A stretch of 64,000 nucleotides of DNA from Epiperipatus broadwayi (GCA_028023455.1 JAQFVV010006336.1:3026021-3090020), one strand, 5' to 3'. Positions 49,750 to 63,059 are shown, counted from the first letter of the stretch. Translations and numbers: made by a program. The notes: generated by a model not told the origin, from the sequence alone.

Positions 49750-50339
49750 AATTAGGGCATGTGTGCCAATAAATAATTATTCATAAAAAAATAATAAATA
49801 AGTATCCTCATGAAAATAAAGATTTAGGTTCTGGTAAGAAGATATCCCATTTGCTAGCTCAGTGTACTCTTATACTCAGTTAAAAGAATTGGCGATCGGA
49901 AAACTCGCATAACTAACTAATATGGGGTTAGAGAAAGTAAATGATGAAAAAAAAAGAAATATATGGCAGTAGTCACTTTTAAATTATAATATCTTTTATT
50001 AACCCAATACCCCTTACCATTTATAACATAAATATAAAATCAAAGTTCCCAAATTGAATAAATATATAATGAAAATCATATTACATAAATCATTTTTATA
50101 AAACAAGTTATATACTTGTCGAGATAATTGTTAGATTAAATAAAGGAAATTTCATCTTTTTTTTTCTAATAAAGTATATTAAATAAAGAATATGGGAGAG
50201 ATAGTGCTCTGTTGATATAAACTCACATGTGTGTAAAGCAAATAAAGAAAAAATAGTGTTACATACAAGATATATTGGTTTGTGTACTTACATAAACATA
50301 TTTATGAAGTGGGCATTAACTTGTTATAAAATAAACACA

Positions 50340-50478
50340 CACATACAAAAAATAATAGTATACCCAAAGTTTGTAGGCTTCATTTTTCTAGGTGTTTTGA
50401 GTGGGGTGTCTATCTGTTCATCGACTGCAACAAGGGCTGGACTTGACAGTGGTACAATTTCATAAAATTGGTCATCAT
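50340..50478 (-). pseudogene. Possible decayed coding remnant
   Basis: Minus frame KPRSPKTKSDDDQFYEIVPL then VAVDEQIDTPLKTPRKMK, open for about 60 codons, with less AT-biased DNA around it (up to 50600). No domain recognised. Acidic/Ser-rich linker followed by a TP-K/R-rich block is seen in some THAP-type transposase relatives, but that is only a guess. Confidence 0.3.
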
Positions 50479-50849
50479 CACTTTTGGTCTTTGGTGATCT
50501 CGGCTTTTACATTATGTTGGGACGGCAGGAGCTGGGCGGGCACACTGAAGTCAGCTTCTACTCCATAATCATTTTATAGGCAGGCAAATGTTTGATTGAC
50601 ATCTTTAAGTTAGAGAGACGGATATTAAATAGGATATAAACACTATAGATCATCCTGGATTAATGTCCATTGATTTAAGATGACAGAGTATTATTTCTTT
50701 TTATTCAAATAAATCTTACGGCTTATGTTCTATCAGAATCAGCATGATAAAACAGTTGCGTGACTTCACGTGGTTTCTAGAATAGCATTAGCTTCCCAAA
50801 ATTAGAAATAGGCTCCCAATAAGATTTGCCTTAGCAACAGCAAGATGAA

Positions 50850-50999
50850 AGTGAACTGCTTTCCTTGAAAAGTAAAGGTAAAATTCTCTTTGAAAAGCAA
50901 AGGTGAACTGCCATCTTTGAAAAATAAAAGGTGAACTGCTCTCTTTGAAAAGCAAAAGTCAACTGCCCTCTTTGAAAAGCAAAAGTCAACTCCCTCTCG
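50850..50999. repeat. 27-bp minisatellite, about 5.5 units
   Basis: Units of the type GAACTGCTCTCTTTGAAAAG plus CAAAAGT repeat at 27-bp steps with small changes. Because 27 is a multiple of three, the minus strand reads as repeated KRAVDFCFS-like peptides; there is no other sign of coding. Confidence 0.92.
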
Positions 51000-52735
51000 C
51001 AACTTCAGAACAGATATCCCACCTCAATACAATCTCAATTCTAGTATCCCCTCCACGACACAAAAGTTAATTAAATCTCACTGAATTGGTTTTAGTTTTA
51101 CTAATTGGTTTGGCCGATTTGTAGAACATTCCCATGTAATCACCCAAGTGATCTCTAAAAATTTCATTTCCAATTAGTTTTATTTATATCCATTCAATCA
51201 CAATTAAGAAATGATAACATCTTTTTACTTTTGATTAATTACATTATCAGAATCAAAGTTTTTTTTGTTTTTGTTTTAACAAAAAAATGTTTTACATAAC
51301 TTGAACATTCCTCTCTCCACGCATTATCACAAGTTTAATTAAACTCTTTTGTCCAGTTAAAATTATTTTAGAGTGGACAGGAATCCAGAATGCCTTTAGG
51401 CTTTTTCTAAATTTAAGACAATGGGCCTCCTCCCTCGCTCAAACGCAACTGAAGAGAAAAATATCCATTAAAAGTCCGATTCTGAAATTATTTTTAAATA
51501 ACCGTATTTTAAATTCTCTTTTACATTGATTGTCAGCACTCACAAAAAAATAAATAAATACGTACTGACAAATTGTAGATACACGTGTTAGCATTTCTTT
51601 TTAACAAACAAAACAAAAATCTTCAAAATTATAATTACATTTTGGAGTTTGTTTTTCCTTAAAAAAAATAATAAAAAAAAATAAACAAAAATCAAATTTA
51701 CAAATGCATATTTCTAAGCCTTTAAATATCGGCTTTAAACATATGTGTGTGTGAGTTTATATTATAGCCACAGTTCTCTTTCTCAATTTATAACGAATAT
51801 TGTTCGTATAAATTGTATACCCCCCCCTTCTTTAATGGCTATTTAAATATTTTAGACCATTTAGTCATTTAATCTTAGCTTGTGCTTGCCACATCAAACG
51901 TGCCTGGCACAATATATATATATAACTTTTTAATAATTATTTTCTCTTACCAAATCCTTGTGCAGCAAATACTCCTAAATATCTCTGTAATAACATATAA
52001 ACATTAAAGAAATAATCACCAATATAAAAATTACAATTATCTATTACAAATAATAAATTTTAATTTTATAAAATACATTTATATATGCTAAAATCTTTTA
52101 TCTATTAACCTAACTGAAAGGATTTTAAGTCCTTCCTATAATGATAATTAATCCCTTTTTAACAAATAATTTACTTTTTTGTCTTCTTATCCAAATTACC
52201 ATGACATTCTTTTATTATTGGTGGCCAAAAAGAAACACATACACTTATTGCAGTTCACATCAGAAATTTGTTAAATATTATCCATGGCTACAATACATTC
52301 ATTAAAAATGTATTGGTGAAGTCAGGAGAAGATTAATGAATATCAAAATAATTCCATTATAAGTTTTTTATTATTTAATATTTAAACATAAAATAAATTT
52401 GAACTACTTTTTCTTTAGTTAAGTGATAAAAATAACTATCAATTAACAAATAGAATATTTCTGGATACTGGATTAATAACAATAGTGATGATATTTTTTA
52501 TTGACATTGGCTGAAAGATAAAAGGTATCAATAAAGTCTATTTTAAAGATTTTTAAAAGAATCAATTTTAATAACTTTTTCTCAATTAGATTTATAGAAA
52601 AACATTTTGAAAATATTACACTTTTTATTGTTTTTAAAGTTGTTTGTAATTTGAAAATAATTCATCTTTTACTTTCAGTTTAAAACAAAAAAATATATAC
52701 AGCTTAAAAATTTTATTCATAATAAAAAAAAAACA
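51000..52735. other. AT-rich DNA, no feature seen
   Basis: A run of C at about 51822-51828. No gene or structured repeat recognised. Confidence 0.45.
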
Positions 52736-52882
52736 TTTGTTTTAGAGATACAATTATTGAAGTCATAATACATAAATTAATTGGCTATTATATTTGACTA
52801 ATAATATTCAATACAACTTATTTGTTTTAATGATAGAATTAATGAAGTCATAATAAATAAATTAATTGCTTGTTAGATTTGA
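52736..52882. repeat. Tandem duplication, about 86-bp spacing
   Basis: TTTGTTTTAGAGATACAATT and TTTGTTTTAATGATAGAATT are each followed by GAAGTCATAATA.ATAAATTAATTG and ATTTGA. Confidence 0.8.
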
Positions 52883-53236
52883 TGTTGGTTTCAAAATTTA
52901 TATACAATAAATTGTACAATTAATGAGAAATAATCAAAAGTTTAAATCAATTAATAAGTTTACAATAAAATAAAATTTATGCTCTCCTCCTGATGTTTTA
53001 TCAGCTTCTGATAATTTTTCAGTTCCAATATATTTATCATTTCTATTAAAATAATGTGAAATTAGCATTTTTTCTTGGCTATCATTAAATTCTTTATTTG
53101 AACTATATTGTAAAAAGAGTAATACAATAATAACTGTTAACATCGTATGCCTTCATTCAAATAATTCAACTTGAAAAATAAAAATAGATGTGAAAACGAT
53201 CCTTAATTTTCTTTCCTATTAATTTTCTTTCCTATT

Positions 53237-53343
53237 GTCAAGCGTTGTTAGCCGAGAGGTCATCGCATCCGCCTTGCAAGCAAGTAGTTGGTTGCAGACG
53301 GTTGTGGTTCGCGTCCCGGCCGATGCTATGACATATGAGAGGG
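53237..53343 (+). mobile_element. tRNA-like retroposon with 16-bp target-site duplication
   Basis: A 107-bp GC-rich insert in AT-rich DNA, flanked by AATTTTCTTTCCTATT at 53221-53236 and 53344-53359; a third copy sits at 53205-53220. The insert has a 7-bp acceptor-like stem (AGCGTTG with CGATGCT, two wobbles), an A-box-like TTAGCCGAGAGGT, a TTGCAAG anticodon-loop-like segment and a B-box-like GGTTCGCGTCC. The T stem and the long variable region do not fold well, so it is unlikely to be a working tRNA. Perfect 16-bp direct repeats indicate insertion by LINE-type retrotransposition. It lacks a poly-A tail. Confidence 0.8.
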
Positions 53344-53359
53344 AATTTTCTTTCCTATT

Positions 53360-54540
53360 TTAATATTAGCTTCTTTTTTTTTAAATTTCAACACCAACTT
53401 TATTTTTAAAATTTTTCCTTTTTATACACCTCTGCATGGCGGTTCACTGCATTATTTTCATGTGATATTATATGTCCAATCAAATTTAGAATAGTGGAGA
53501 CAGGCATTCAACACTAATGTAAAGCTGACCTTTTTAAATTACTTTAAACATAACCTTTCTAATTACAGAAACTTTTAAATCATGTGTTTGTCAAGACTTG
53601 TTACATAGTTATCTTTAAGAGAGTTATTTAATTAAATAAAACAATACATTTATTTTAAAATATACCCTTTATTAATTAAATATCTTTTTATATAAAACAG
53701 TTATTATATTTAATTTATTAAAAGTTCTTTCTTAATATTATTATAACTGTTGTTATTTAATACTATTATAAAATATTATTTTCATTCTTAAAATAAGTAA
53801 TACATTCATTAATTTCCAATCTTACTTTACATACATGCACTTACACATTATGCACACATATATATTTTAGGAAATAATAACCTATTTATAAATAATAATT
53901 CAATAAAATATAATTAAATTAGCTAACAAATTTATTAAATCTAAAACTCTAAGGACTATCTAAATGATCAACGCATTTATTATTATTTAAAATAGTGTTT
54001 TAAAAAGCATTTTTCTATCAAATAAACTATAAATAAAACTTTAACATATTTAATAAACTATAATTTCTTTAAAACAGTAAACTATATGGTAACATTTACT
54101 TAAGTTTAAACTGTTAAATTAAAATGCTATACATCTACCATCAAACTAAATAATATTTTTTAAATGATTATTAACAAGCTTTTTTAATAAATTGTTGTAT
54201 AGGCAATTGGAATATTTAAGTAATACTTATGTACAAAGTTAACCGAGAACATGTTTAATTTTATTTAAGAAAAAAATATTTAATTATTACTAATACTTAT
54301 ATTTAACTCTTAGAGAGCTTAAATATATGGTTACAGGTTATCCATTCCTTTAATCAAAAAAATGTTTTTTGAAAAACTTGTTATTCAATAAATGTACATT
54401 CTACAAAAAATCATTGGTTTATCACATGATAATTCAAATCTTATCACTGGCTATTTTACCCTTTGTCTTTATTGGTTAATTCTGGATATTATACAATAAT
54501 ACTACAAGCTTGATATAAGAGTCAAAATTTTAATGTGGAG
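53360..54540. other. AT-rich DNA, no feature seen
   Basis: No gene or structured repeat recognised. Confidence 0.5.
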
Positions 54541-54544
54541 TCCA

Positions 54545-56515
54545 ATGATGGAGCAGTTCTTAGGTTACATGCATTGAGTTCCCTCAGGGGTCAAGACCAC
54601 AAAAGCATTCTTTCCCACTTGGCAAGTAATTTTAAAAGCCCCATCATACCGGCTTAAGAACTATTTGAATTTGTTTCTCTGTGGATTACTAACATGAGAA
54701 GTGTAAACAAAGAAAAGATCATCATTTTTTTAAAAAAATAGGCTTACTTTTAGATTGTTTAAATCACTAGGCACTAATATTTAGTAGACTGATTTTAGCC
54801 TTCTCCAGATCATGACTTGCAAATAATGGAGTTTTTATAAGCACATGCTCATGTCTTTTGAATTGCAACATGACAGGGGAAAATTTGGTGCATTCATTTA
54901 TTGTTATATTGATACAATCAACTTTTTCAGGTAATTTGTTAAACCTCTGCTTATGGTTGCCTTCTACAAAAACCCTAAAGAGTCTGCTTAACTCTCTCAT
55001 CATTGTTTCACATGGGATAAACTGAGAATTTCTTATGGAGCTCATAATATACTTGATGTGATGCCTCAGAATCTATCTCTTTCATGTACTAGAAATACTA
55101 GAAGTATCATGAACAGAAAAAATAGAAAAAAGCTTACAAACTAGAGAGAATTGAAACTGGGTAAAATGCTTTATTACATTTTTAACATATGTTTTGAGAA
55201 CAGAGTAGGATGACACAAATTTTGTAAATACATCATAGGTAACCAAAATGGACTTTTGCCTATTAATAGGGGGAAATGTCCCATAGAAATCTAATGGTAA
55301 TCATTAAATTTATGTGGAAGAATGGAGTGAAATACCTTTGCATAAGACTTATGAGAATGTTTAGATTTTTGAAAACAAATGTCACAAGACCTAAGTCTAT
55401 TTACAATAGTCACATATAAGCTTGGCCAATAAAAGTACTTTTAATACATATTCTATCAATTGAGAGCCAAAATGTCTATATCTACAGTGAGTATAATAAA
55501 TTAATTTGCCACTCACACTTTTCAAGGTCATTATTCTCCAGGAATTATTATTGCAGGAATTTATTTTAGACATCAAGATGGTTTGATATAATTTATATAT
55601 TTCCTTTACACTTTTAGCAGTTTTGTTTTTATTGAATGTGATAGAATGATATGATAATAATTGCATGATAATGTATCGATTAACATAAAGGGAATGGGTT
55701 ACTGTTAAATTTTTATAATCTTTTATTGATTCATCAGTAATTAAATTAATATAAGTAAAAATAATATTATAAATATTAGGAAATTGATACACCACATCAA
55801 TTTGATTTCTGCTAAAAAATCAGCTGTTATTTTACCTCTCCCCTCATAATGTAAATTTTTATAATTAAATTGCTAAAGATGAAAGCTTTAATTATTAGTC
55901 TTTCATTGTTCAGGTAACTTTTATTGAGGAATTTAAAGCATATAGTCTGACAAGACTAACCTCTAATTCTAGTAGAAAAAATGAAGCACTTGGAATGCCC
56001 AGACTACAACTAAGGCTTTTTTTTGGTAATGTAGTAGTTCAGTACTTTTTAAGTGACAACTTAAAAATATAGAATTTGGAGCTGCTGAGTCACTTGGTGC
56101 AACTCCACTCCCAACCCATAGCTACTATTGTTAGTTCAAAAGTAAAGTACTTTATTAATATCAAAATACACCAAAATAACCTTTTTTAAAAATTTAGCTT
56201 TGATCTTATTGATTTCTTATGTATGCTTATCATTCCACTTCCACATATTATTTTTAGTAACATTGACAATGATATTTGGTCTTAGGCAAAGTATTGATAA
56301 ATGTTATGATAATAGTTACATATACCAAGAAATGATTTTTAATTGTTTCTTTGCTTTAGATAGAGAAACGTTCTGTATGATTACACTTTTTCTTAATGGT
56401 GTTTAAACCCTTGGTCATTTATTAAATGGCTGAGAAAAGTTATTTTATGTTGCAGCAAACATTCACTTTTCAACATTTACTTTGATGTTATTTATAGAAC
56501 ACTCCCTAAAAACAA
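54545..56515 (-). pseudogene. Gypsy-type pol remnant: RT end, RNase H, integrase
   Basis: Read on minus from about 56500. RT end: FLGHLINDQGLNTIKK-like, then FLGMCNYYHKFINTLPK-like across frames. RNase H start: VYFDINKVLYF, then NNSSYGLGVELHQ, and TKKKALVVVWAFQVLHFFY; its end is NLHYEGRGKITADFLAE. Integrase zinc region: HCRYRHFGSQLIEYVL and CDICFQKSKHSHKSYAKVFH (HHCC). Integrase core: DFYGTFPP...ILVTYDVFTKF, then IRNSQFIPCETMMRELSRLF, where roughly 30 residues after SQF appear deleted and the second catalytic Asp region is lost. C-terminal part: RYDGAFKITCQVGKNAFVV. Frames switch repeatedly and stops are many, so it is dead. LTRs, gag, protease and most of RT are absent. Confidence 0.85.
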
Positions 56516-56799
56516 TTTCAGATGTTTTTAGAAAAACTTTTTATTGATTACATACACAAATAATTTATTGTGCCCATGTGTGTAGATATGTCATATTTGA
56601 ATTTTAAATTATAATTAACTATAAAACCCCAAAAGTAATAATAATGTGTGTGTGTGTGCAGATATATATTATTTGAATTTTAAATTAATCAGTTATATTC
56701 AAAAGTATATTTATTATTGAATAATTCATTTCCTAGATCTCATTTCTTTAAGTTTTATTATACTATCTCATATTTTTAACTGCAACTAAGACAGTTAAT

Positions 56800-57185
56800 A
56801 AAAAAGAGCAATAAAGCAACTTCAAACCACCCAAAAAAGCAAAGGAAAATGAATATAAGTAGAATGAGAACATATTAAAATTAAAATACATGAATGAAAG
56901 GACAAATAGGTATCAATGAAATCATTGAAATAAAAAAAAAAACTAAAACAGAGTTGGCCAGGAGATAATCCTAAGTAATAAGTAGTAAACAGTTAACATT
57001 TTAAATTGATTTCCATGAAATCATAAAGATGTAGACAAAAATAACAAGTCAGAGTGAATGGATGAATCAAATATATTTGCTACTATGTTGTGGAGAAGTT
57101 AATGATCAGAATAAATAAATAAGTTTTAAGAGATCTTCATCCTACAGAAGATTAATAATAATTGATAATAATGATAACGACACAT
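56800..57185 (+). mobile_element. RTE-like LINE 3' fragment, strongly decayed
   Basis: Follows the last part of the LINE at 17260-20416: CTTCAAACCACCCAAAAAAG (CTTCAGACCACTCAGAGAAG there), ATCATTGAAATAAAAA, AAACAGAGTTGG.CAGG, GAATGGATGAAT and TTGTGGAGAAG, ending in CCTACAGAAGATTAATAATAATTG like the CTGCAGTGGATTGATAATGG tail, followed by (GATAAT)-type repeats. No frame remains. Confidence 0.7.
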
Positions 57186-57504
57186 ACCCAATTTTATATA
57201 GATAGATATTGTGGTGTTATAATTTAAATATAATGTATGCATGTGACTAGATTTCTGCACAGAAGTGGACCCTAATGCCTCCTATAATCAAAAGTGTCTT
57301 TCCAACTAAAGAAGTAAAAGAATAATAAAAGCAACTAATTATCAGTAAGCCTGAAGTTATAATCAATATGCAAACACAATTGTAAATATACACCTGGGAT
57401 TCATTTTATGCAGATTTTTTAATGCAATTTTGAAGTTATGTGATTCATGTTTCTTCTTAATATCTTTTTATGCAGTTTTCTTTTATGCGATAAAGAAGTT
57501 CATA

Positions 57505-58045
57505 TTTCACTATATTAATCAAATATCAAGAAATATAAATTATTAATAACTTATTTTGACTTGAAATACTTTTTTTTCAAAAATATAATGTTATATTAGC
57601 AGCTAACATGAATATAGCCTGAAGCTATTTAGAAACTTAGCTTCTATGGAAACAATCTACTTATACTTACGAGTATACAAATATCGCAATAAATATTCAA
57701 AAATTTTAAACTTTTAAAACATATTTTATTAGATATAAGAGAAATAAATAAATATTCTTTTAGATATTTAAAAATAATCAAAATAACAAAAATTTTGTTG
57801 ACTTTGTAAACTGAAAATAATCTTTCTAGAAATGACGATGTATAATCTTTTTGTTTGGATTGTGATCTCATTTGTTTAATATTTATAGAAACAAAATGTG
57901 AACATTTAAATTTTATTTCAGTAGTAAACAAAAATATCTATCAAATGAAGTCAAATTTATTATTATTTTCTGATCAGTAATAATTATTTAATCATATATT
58001 TTACATTGACATGTGAAAAAAACACCAGAAAATGCTGAAATCTGA
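57505..58045. repeat. Dispersed unclassified repeat, copy 2
   Basis: Same-strand relative of 39930-40490. A 95-codon minus frame (57644-57931) lies in it but is not kept in copy 1, so it is not called as a gene. Confidence 0.85.
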
Positions 58046-58119
58046 GTTTGTTGCAATGAACAAGCTCTTAAATTCCAATGAGAGACAAATAATACTTGTA
58101 TATCTGTATTATGTATGTG

Positions 58120-58405
58120 CATGTTTATATTTTTTATACACATATATACATTGAGAAACTTTTAGATAGTAAAAAGTTATAATAACCTTTATTTTCTACA
58201 TAAAAAGAATGTATCTTTAAAATGTGTTTATGTTTTTTTATGCACATATGTACATGGAGAAACTTTTAGACAGAAAAAGGTTACAAGTAAAACTATTTAA
58301 GAACTTTTAATTTCTACTTAAAAAGAACACATCTTTAAAAGTTTTTAAATATTTTTCTTGTAACTTTTTTTTGTCTAAAAGTTTCTCCATGTATATATGT
58401 GGATA
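58120..58405. repeat. Three related copies: two direct, one inverted
   Basis: ACATTGAGAAACTTTTAGATAG (58148) and ACATGGAGAAACTTTTAGACAG (58251) are direct copies with similar downstream sequence (TTTCTAC.TAAAAAGAA). CTTGTAAC...TTGTCTAAAAGTTTCTCCATGT (58358-58394) is the inverse of the second. So 58243-58400 folds back on itself. Confidence 0.85.
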
Positions 58406-59812
58406 AAAGAAAATTTAACCATTAGTCATTATTAACATACTTGTAGAAGCATGTTATATATAGAGAGTTGCACTAGATGAAGTGCATTCTCTAACAGCTA
58501 GACATAGTAGTCTGGTTATCATGAGCTTCATAAACAATTAGTAAAATCATCATCTCAAAGTTTAATCACTGATAACATTGTCAATAGAAAAGCATTAACA
58601 CAGCACAAGACTGAAAGTGGAGCTAGTTGTACTTTATCTTATGATGAATTTGATTGCTTACCAGTTCACAAATGAACTGCATATTGTCAAATAGTGATAA
58701 TGATTAAAATATGTATGAAAAAAATGAAAAATAAATTACACATAAAAACATATTGTTTTGAATAAAATTAAATACTGTAATTAATAAAAAAAGTTTGTCT
58801 TGTATCAATTTTTTTCAAAATATTTGAAATTATTTATTAATCATACTTTATTTCTTTATTTTTTTATGCAAATTTTAAAGTAATTTTTTCCTGTTGCTTT
58901 TCTTTTATGTGATTTCTGAAAATTATGGAACATATCCTTCATTTTTCAAGGTAAGTTAAGTCTATTTTTGTGTGATTTTTTTTAATGCAGGTTTTTTGTG
59001 GAACCTATCTACCATATAAAACAAGACCCAGGTGTATATAACCCCATTGCTACTCATTCTTTGTCATTCACCACAATTACACTATGGGTGCAAAAACAAA
59101 TTTCAATGTTTATAGAATCTTTTCAGTAATTTTTGTGTTAGTTTTCTTATATAAGCTTTGATGATAACTTTTTTTGAATCTGAGGCCAGAAATCTCATGA
59201 AGATATCTAGTAATGTTAAAGGAAGTTGTTTTTTAAAGTCAATGAATAGAAGGCTATTTTGCTCTATTTGTTAATAGATAAAACCATGGTTGTGATACAA
59301 TTTTAGAAAATAAAATTTATTGGCTACTGCTATAGTGTTATGATTTATTATAGTGTGTGTATATATATATTGAACCTGATTGAAATCCGATTCATTTGCG
59401 TTATCGAAAAAAAGAAATTTACTAAGCTTTTAAGTTTCATTAAATGTAAGGTTTAAATTTCATTATTATTTAAACAGAATGCGTATATCAAAATACACAC
59501 GCATTTATATGTAAAACGGATTTTTTTTTTTAATGTTTATCGATTTATTTTAGAATAATTCTTATACCGCCTGTTTTTAAATCCATTTGATTTAAAAACA
59601 AGCTGGCTAGCTAATTGCATTACTGTTGCTTTTATTTTAAATATTGTAAACAATATTTATTAGCGGAGATTTGATTTTTTATGTTGTTGTTCTCATTTCA
59701 ATAAACCCTGGGTAGAATTCTTAGATAGATTGAGTGGGAGATTAATATTTGCCCTGCCTAAGGCATAGAAATTGGACAACAAGTAAAGTGTTTCACGGGA
59801 AATGGAGCAACG
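58406..59812. other. AT-rich DNA, no feature seen
   Basis: Nothing recognised; the sequence becomes less repetitive after about 59380. Confidence 0.45.
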
Positions 59813-59845
59813 TATAAATAACCCCGAAAATTTGGAGTGTCAGTT
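59813..59845 (+). promoter_or_regulatory. Candidate core promoter: TATA box and initiator
   Basis: TATAAATA at 59813-59820 and TCAGTT at 59840-59845 lie 29 bp apart (first T of TATA to A of TCAGTT), the spacing of a canonical TATA-Inr promoter. This layout is found in host genes and in LTR retrotransposons. No expression evidence is available. Confidence 0.45.
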
Positions 59846-60168
59846 AATTCATTTTTGAGAGATAGACAAGTGGTTTTCTCACGTGAAAGTTATAGCAGCA
59901 TGGACTTTTAAATTTCTGAATAAAGGACATCAGCTGTTATTAAATACTTTCGCTTGCAAAAATGAAAAATTCTATATTTGTTATGACCACCAGAATGGCT
60001 TGCTAACTCCACAAAAGACGGATCCCTGACTTCCAAGTTTGCTCCAGTAATGCCTTGAACACCTAAAAGAAGCCAGAACCTCTTTACATCTACCTTGCTG
60101 CCTAAAGAACCTGAAAATGAACTTAAGTAAAAGTGCGCACTCTACGTGAACATTGCTTTTACCGAAAG
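59842..60168 (+). other. Candidate non-coding first exon
   Basis: Follows the TATA-Inr pair, is less AT-rich than its surroundings, has no long ORF, and ends at CCGAAAG followed by GTAACT (60169-60174), a good 5' splice-site match. It could be the leader of a host transcript or of an unidentified retroelement. Inference only. Confidence 0.3.
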
Positions 60169-60174
60169 GTAACT

Positions 60175-63007
60175 ATTTTCATTTTTATTCTTCCCAGGGT
60201 AAATTAATTCTCATTAAATCTCCGCTCAATCTAATCATAAATATGTCTTCCTAAATCAATATAGCCTCATATTTAATATTTGCTGTGTTTTCCAATATTT
60301 TATAGTGTGTCTTAGAATCTTAGTTTTAAGATTCTAATTTGCTTTCCGTTTTGTTTATTGGAGAGTGACGAATGAGTTTTATATTTTATACCTCACTTTT
60401 ATAAATGCTTTAGCAGCCTCGTATATATACATATATATATATATATTGCTTACCTGTAATTATTTAGTATTCAATAATTAATTTGTAATTTTATACTCTG
60501 TGTTTACCCTAGTGCTTAACCTCCAAAAATCTTTTGGCTGACAACTTTATTGTCTGATTTTCGCAGGTGGAGATTTTATCTCTAAGATCTCTAAAAGCGG
60601 AAATTAGAATTGTGTTTTTCTTTGTAATTTTATAAGTCGTCAGCAGGAAGATAAAATTTATCCTTTCTTAAATTACAGGTGAGCGATACTTTCGTTCTGC
60701 TAAAGTGTTTACAACTTTTAAGATTTTCGTACTCCGTGCACTCTCCGATAGATTCATTTGTGTATTTATTACATGTGCTTTAAATTTATCAGAGCATGTA
60801 CTCAGAATTTGTTTGTAAGTTTATTTTCTTTTCGTTATTTGCTGGAACAGACATAACTGTTTTTCTAATCATTACTTGTCTCTTATTGAGACCATTAATT
60901 ATTAATTTTAAAGTAATTTTCGCCAATCGTTTGGCTGGGGTTCACCAGTTTAATTCTTTCTTCATTTCAATGATATTTTTCGATTGTTCTTGGGGTGGAT
61001 CAATCGCTGTTATTTTAAACGTAGTAATTGGTGCAGTTCATACCGATATAAGGACATTCAAGATCTCACCATGTTTAGATCTCGAACAGCTCATCGGCAC
61101 TGGTTCTTTGATCTATTTCAAGGGCATATGGTTTAAGTATCTGAAAGGGAAAATCAGTGTTTAAGTGAATCCTCTGCTGAATGAAATTTGCTTCCTCCCT
61201 TTTAACTTTGTTTATTAGAAGATCAGTAAGACTGTCATAGCTTTGCCTTTAGTATTTCTGGTACATGCCTGAGTTAACTCACATTTATTATGTCATAAAC
61301 TTAAATTTAATAATTTATTTTCTCATAATAAAATTTATGAAATATGTTTAACTTAATTTGGCTGACGTTTGTCTTTGTGCTTTTGTCTCAATTGTCTAAA
61401 CAATTTAAGATCTCTTATTTCTCCCTGAGTCTAGTCGGTGCAAACCATCATCATCATCTATTATGATTACAGTAAACAAATTTTTCAGACACGTAGTGTT
61501 CTGTTGGCGCCCTCTGTTTCAGAATAGATTGAGTATCCGGTATAATATATATATATATATATATTGTGCCAGTCGAAATTGTTTGTCCACATAACAACAT
61601 CTAGCATCTAGGCAAAAGTACCTCGAGTCCAATCATGTGTGAGATACATATGTCAGGAACAATTATGAACTCTGTCCTGTATGCCCAGATTCCAGATCTA
61701 CTAACTTATGAGCAACAAATCTGATGATACTGGAATATTTAATTTACCACCGGCCAACATCGCACATCGGAGAAACAAAGAGACTCAAGGGAAAATCATG
61801 ACAAATGTGTATATACATTTTAAAACAGACAAACACTTATGCTTAACTTTAGTGGGATCTTACATAATTCCACCAATCATGACATTTAAAATTAAACTAA
61901 ATCAATTAACTAAAGAATGAGCAATGATCAGATGTTTAGTTTTAAATTTATATTTAATAATGAACAAATAGAAATAAAAAAGTATATACATTTGAATTAT
62001 ATTAAATGGTGATTACCCTCATATTACAAATAAATTATATTGTGCTTACTCGTACTTGAACTTAACTATTTACAAATAAGTGATGAAGAATTTTGATGCT
62101 GTGTAATGACATTTCAATTTATTTAGCGCTTTTATAAAGTGTACCATTTATAATGATTCACCCAAATTACAAATAAAAACACAACCTTGACTGATCCCAG
62201 GATGGGTTACATAATTGTCGATTAACTAACTGATGAAGCTATCATAAGTGTAATATATATAAGGAAATATAATTTTTAATAAAGATTTATTTACTGAACA
62301 TATGTGGAATTATCTTTCTAAATTATATATATTTATATAGAGTCATCAAGCAACACATCAGAAGTTATTTCATTTATGAGATATGTTTAATTAGAACATA
62401 ACATTAGATAGAGATATTTATAGGCTTGAGCTTTTTGAAAAGAGGGATCTAATATAAAGTGATGCAGTGTTAGCATAATGGCTGAATATTGGCAGATCCA
62501 AATTTTTGAGGTGCTTTATCATATAAAAGAAAACAGTCTAGCTCACTTGCCACCCCACATTTTGTGGAATTGGTTGACAAAGAGATTGCAATGAGCTGAC
62601 CTTTGCCGGAATTTTCCCATGCATTGCTATGTGAGCATATATATGGTCCAGGGACATTCATTGCCCTGTTTATGACCTGGAACAAAAATGAGATGACTTG
62701 AGGATTGCGATGCACATCTCCAGATAAAGCTTAAAACATGAAGAGTGGCCTATGCTAACAACGCTTTGGGATGGACTAATAACTAGTCAAATATCTATAA
62801 TTAAGCTTAGCACCTATAATAATAACATCAAAGATAATGGTATGATCATATTTATTAAACGAAGTTTAAAGATATTATTAGAAAAGTATTTTTAATATCA
62901 CCGAAAGTTCTAAATCCCCTCCCCCCCTTTCATTACACTTATTTAATAAAATTCCACATATGTATAACATAGTATACAATTAAGTCTAAGGTGTGCTTTG
63001 TGAAAAA

Positions 63008-63059
<52 letters not shown>

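Noticed and set aside
54767-56406. Open frames on the plus strand across the Gypsy remnant, such as 56200-56406
   Set aside because: They are antisense to the RT-RNase H-integrase homology on minus.
60796-61164. 122-codon plus open frame, hydrophobic N-terminal half
   Set aside because: No family resemblance, no codon bias distinct from the AT background, and no support for splicing or start context.
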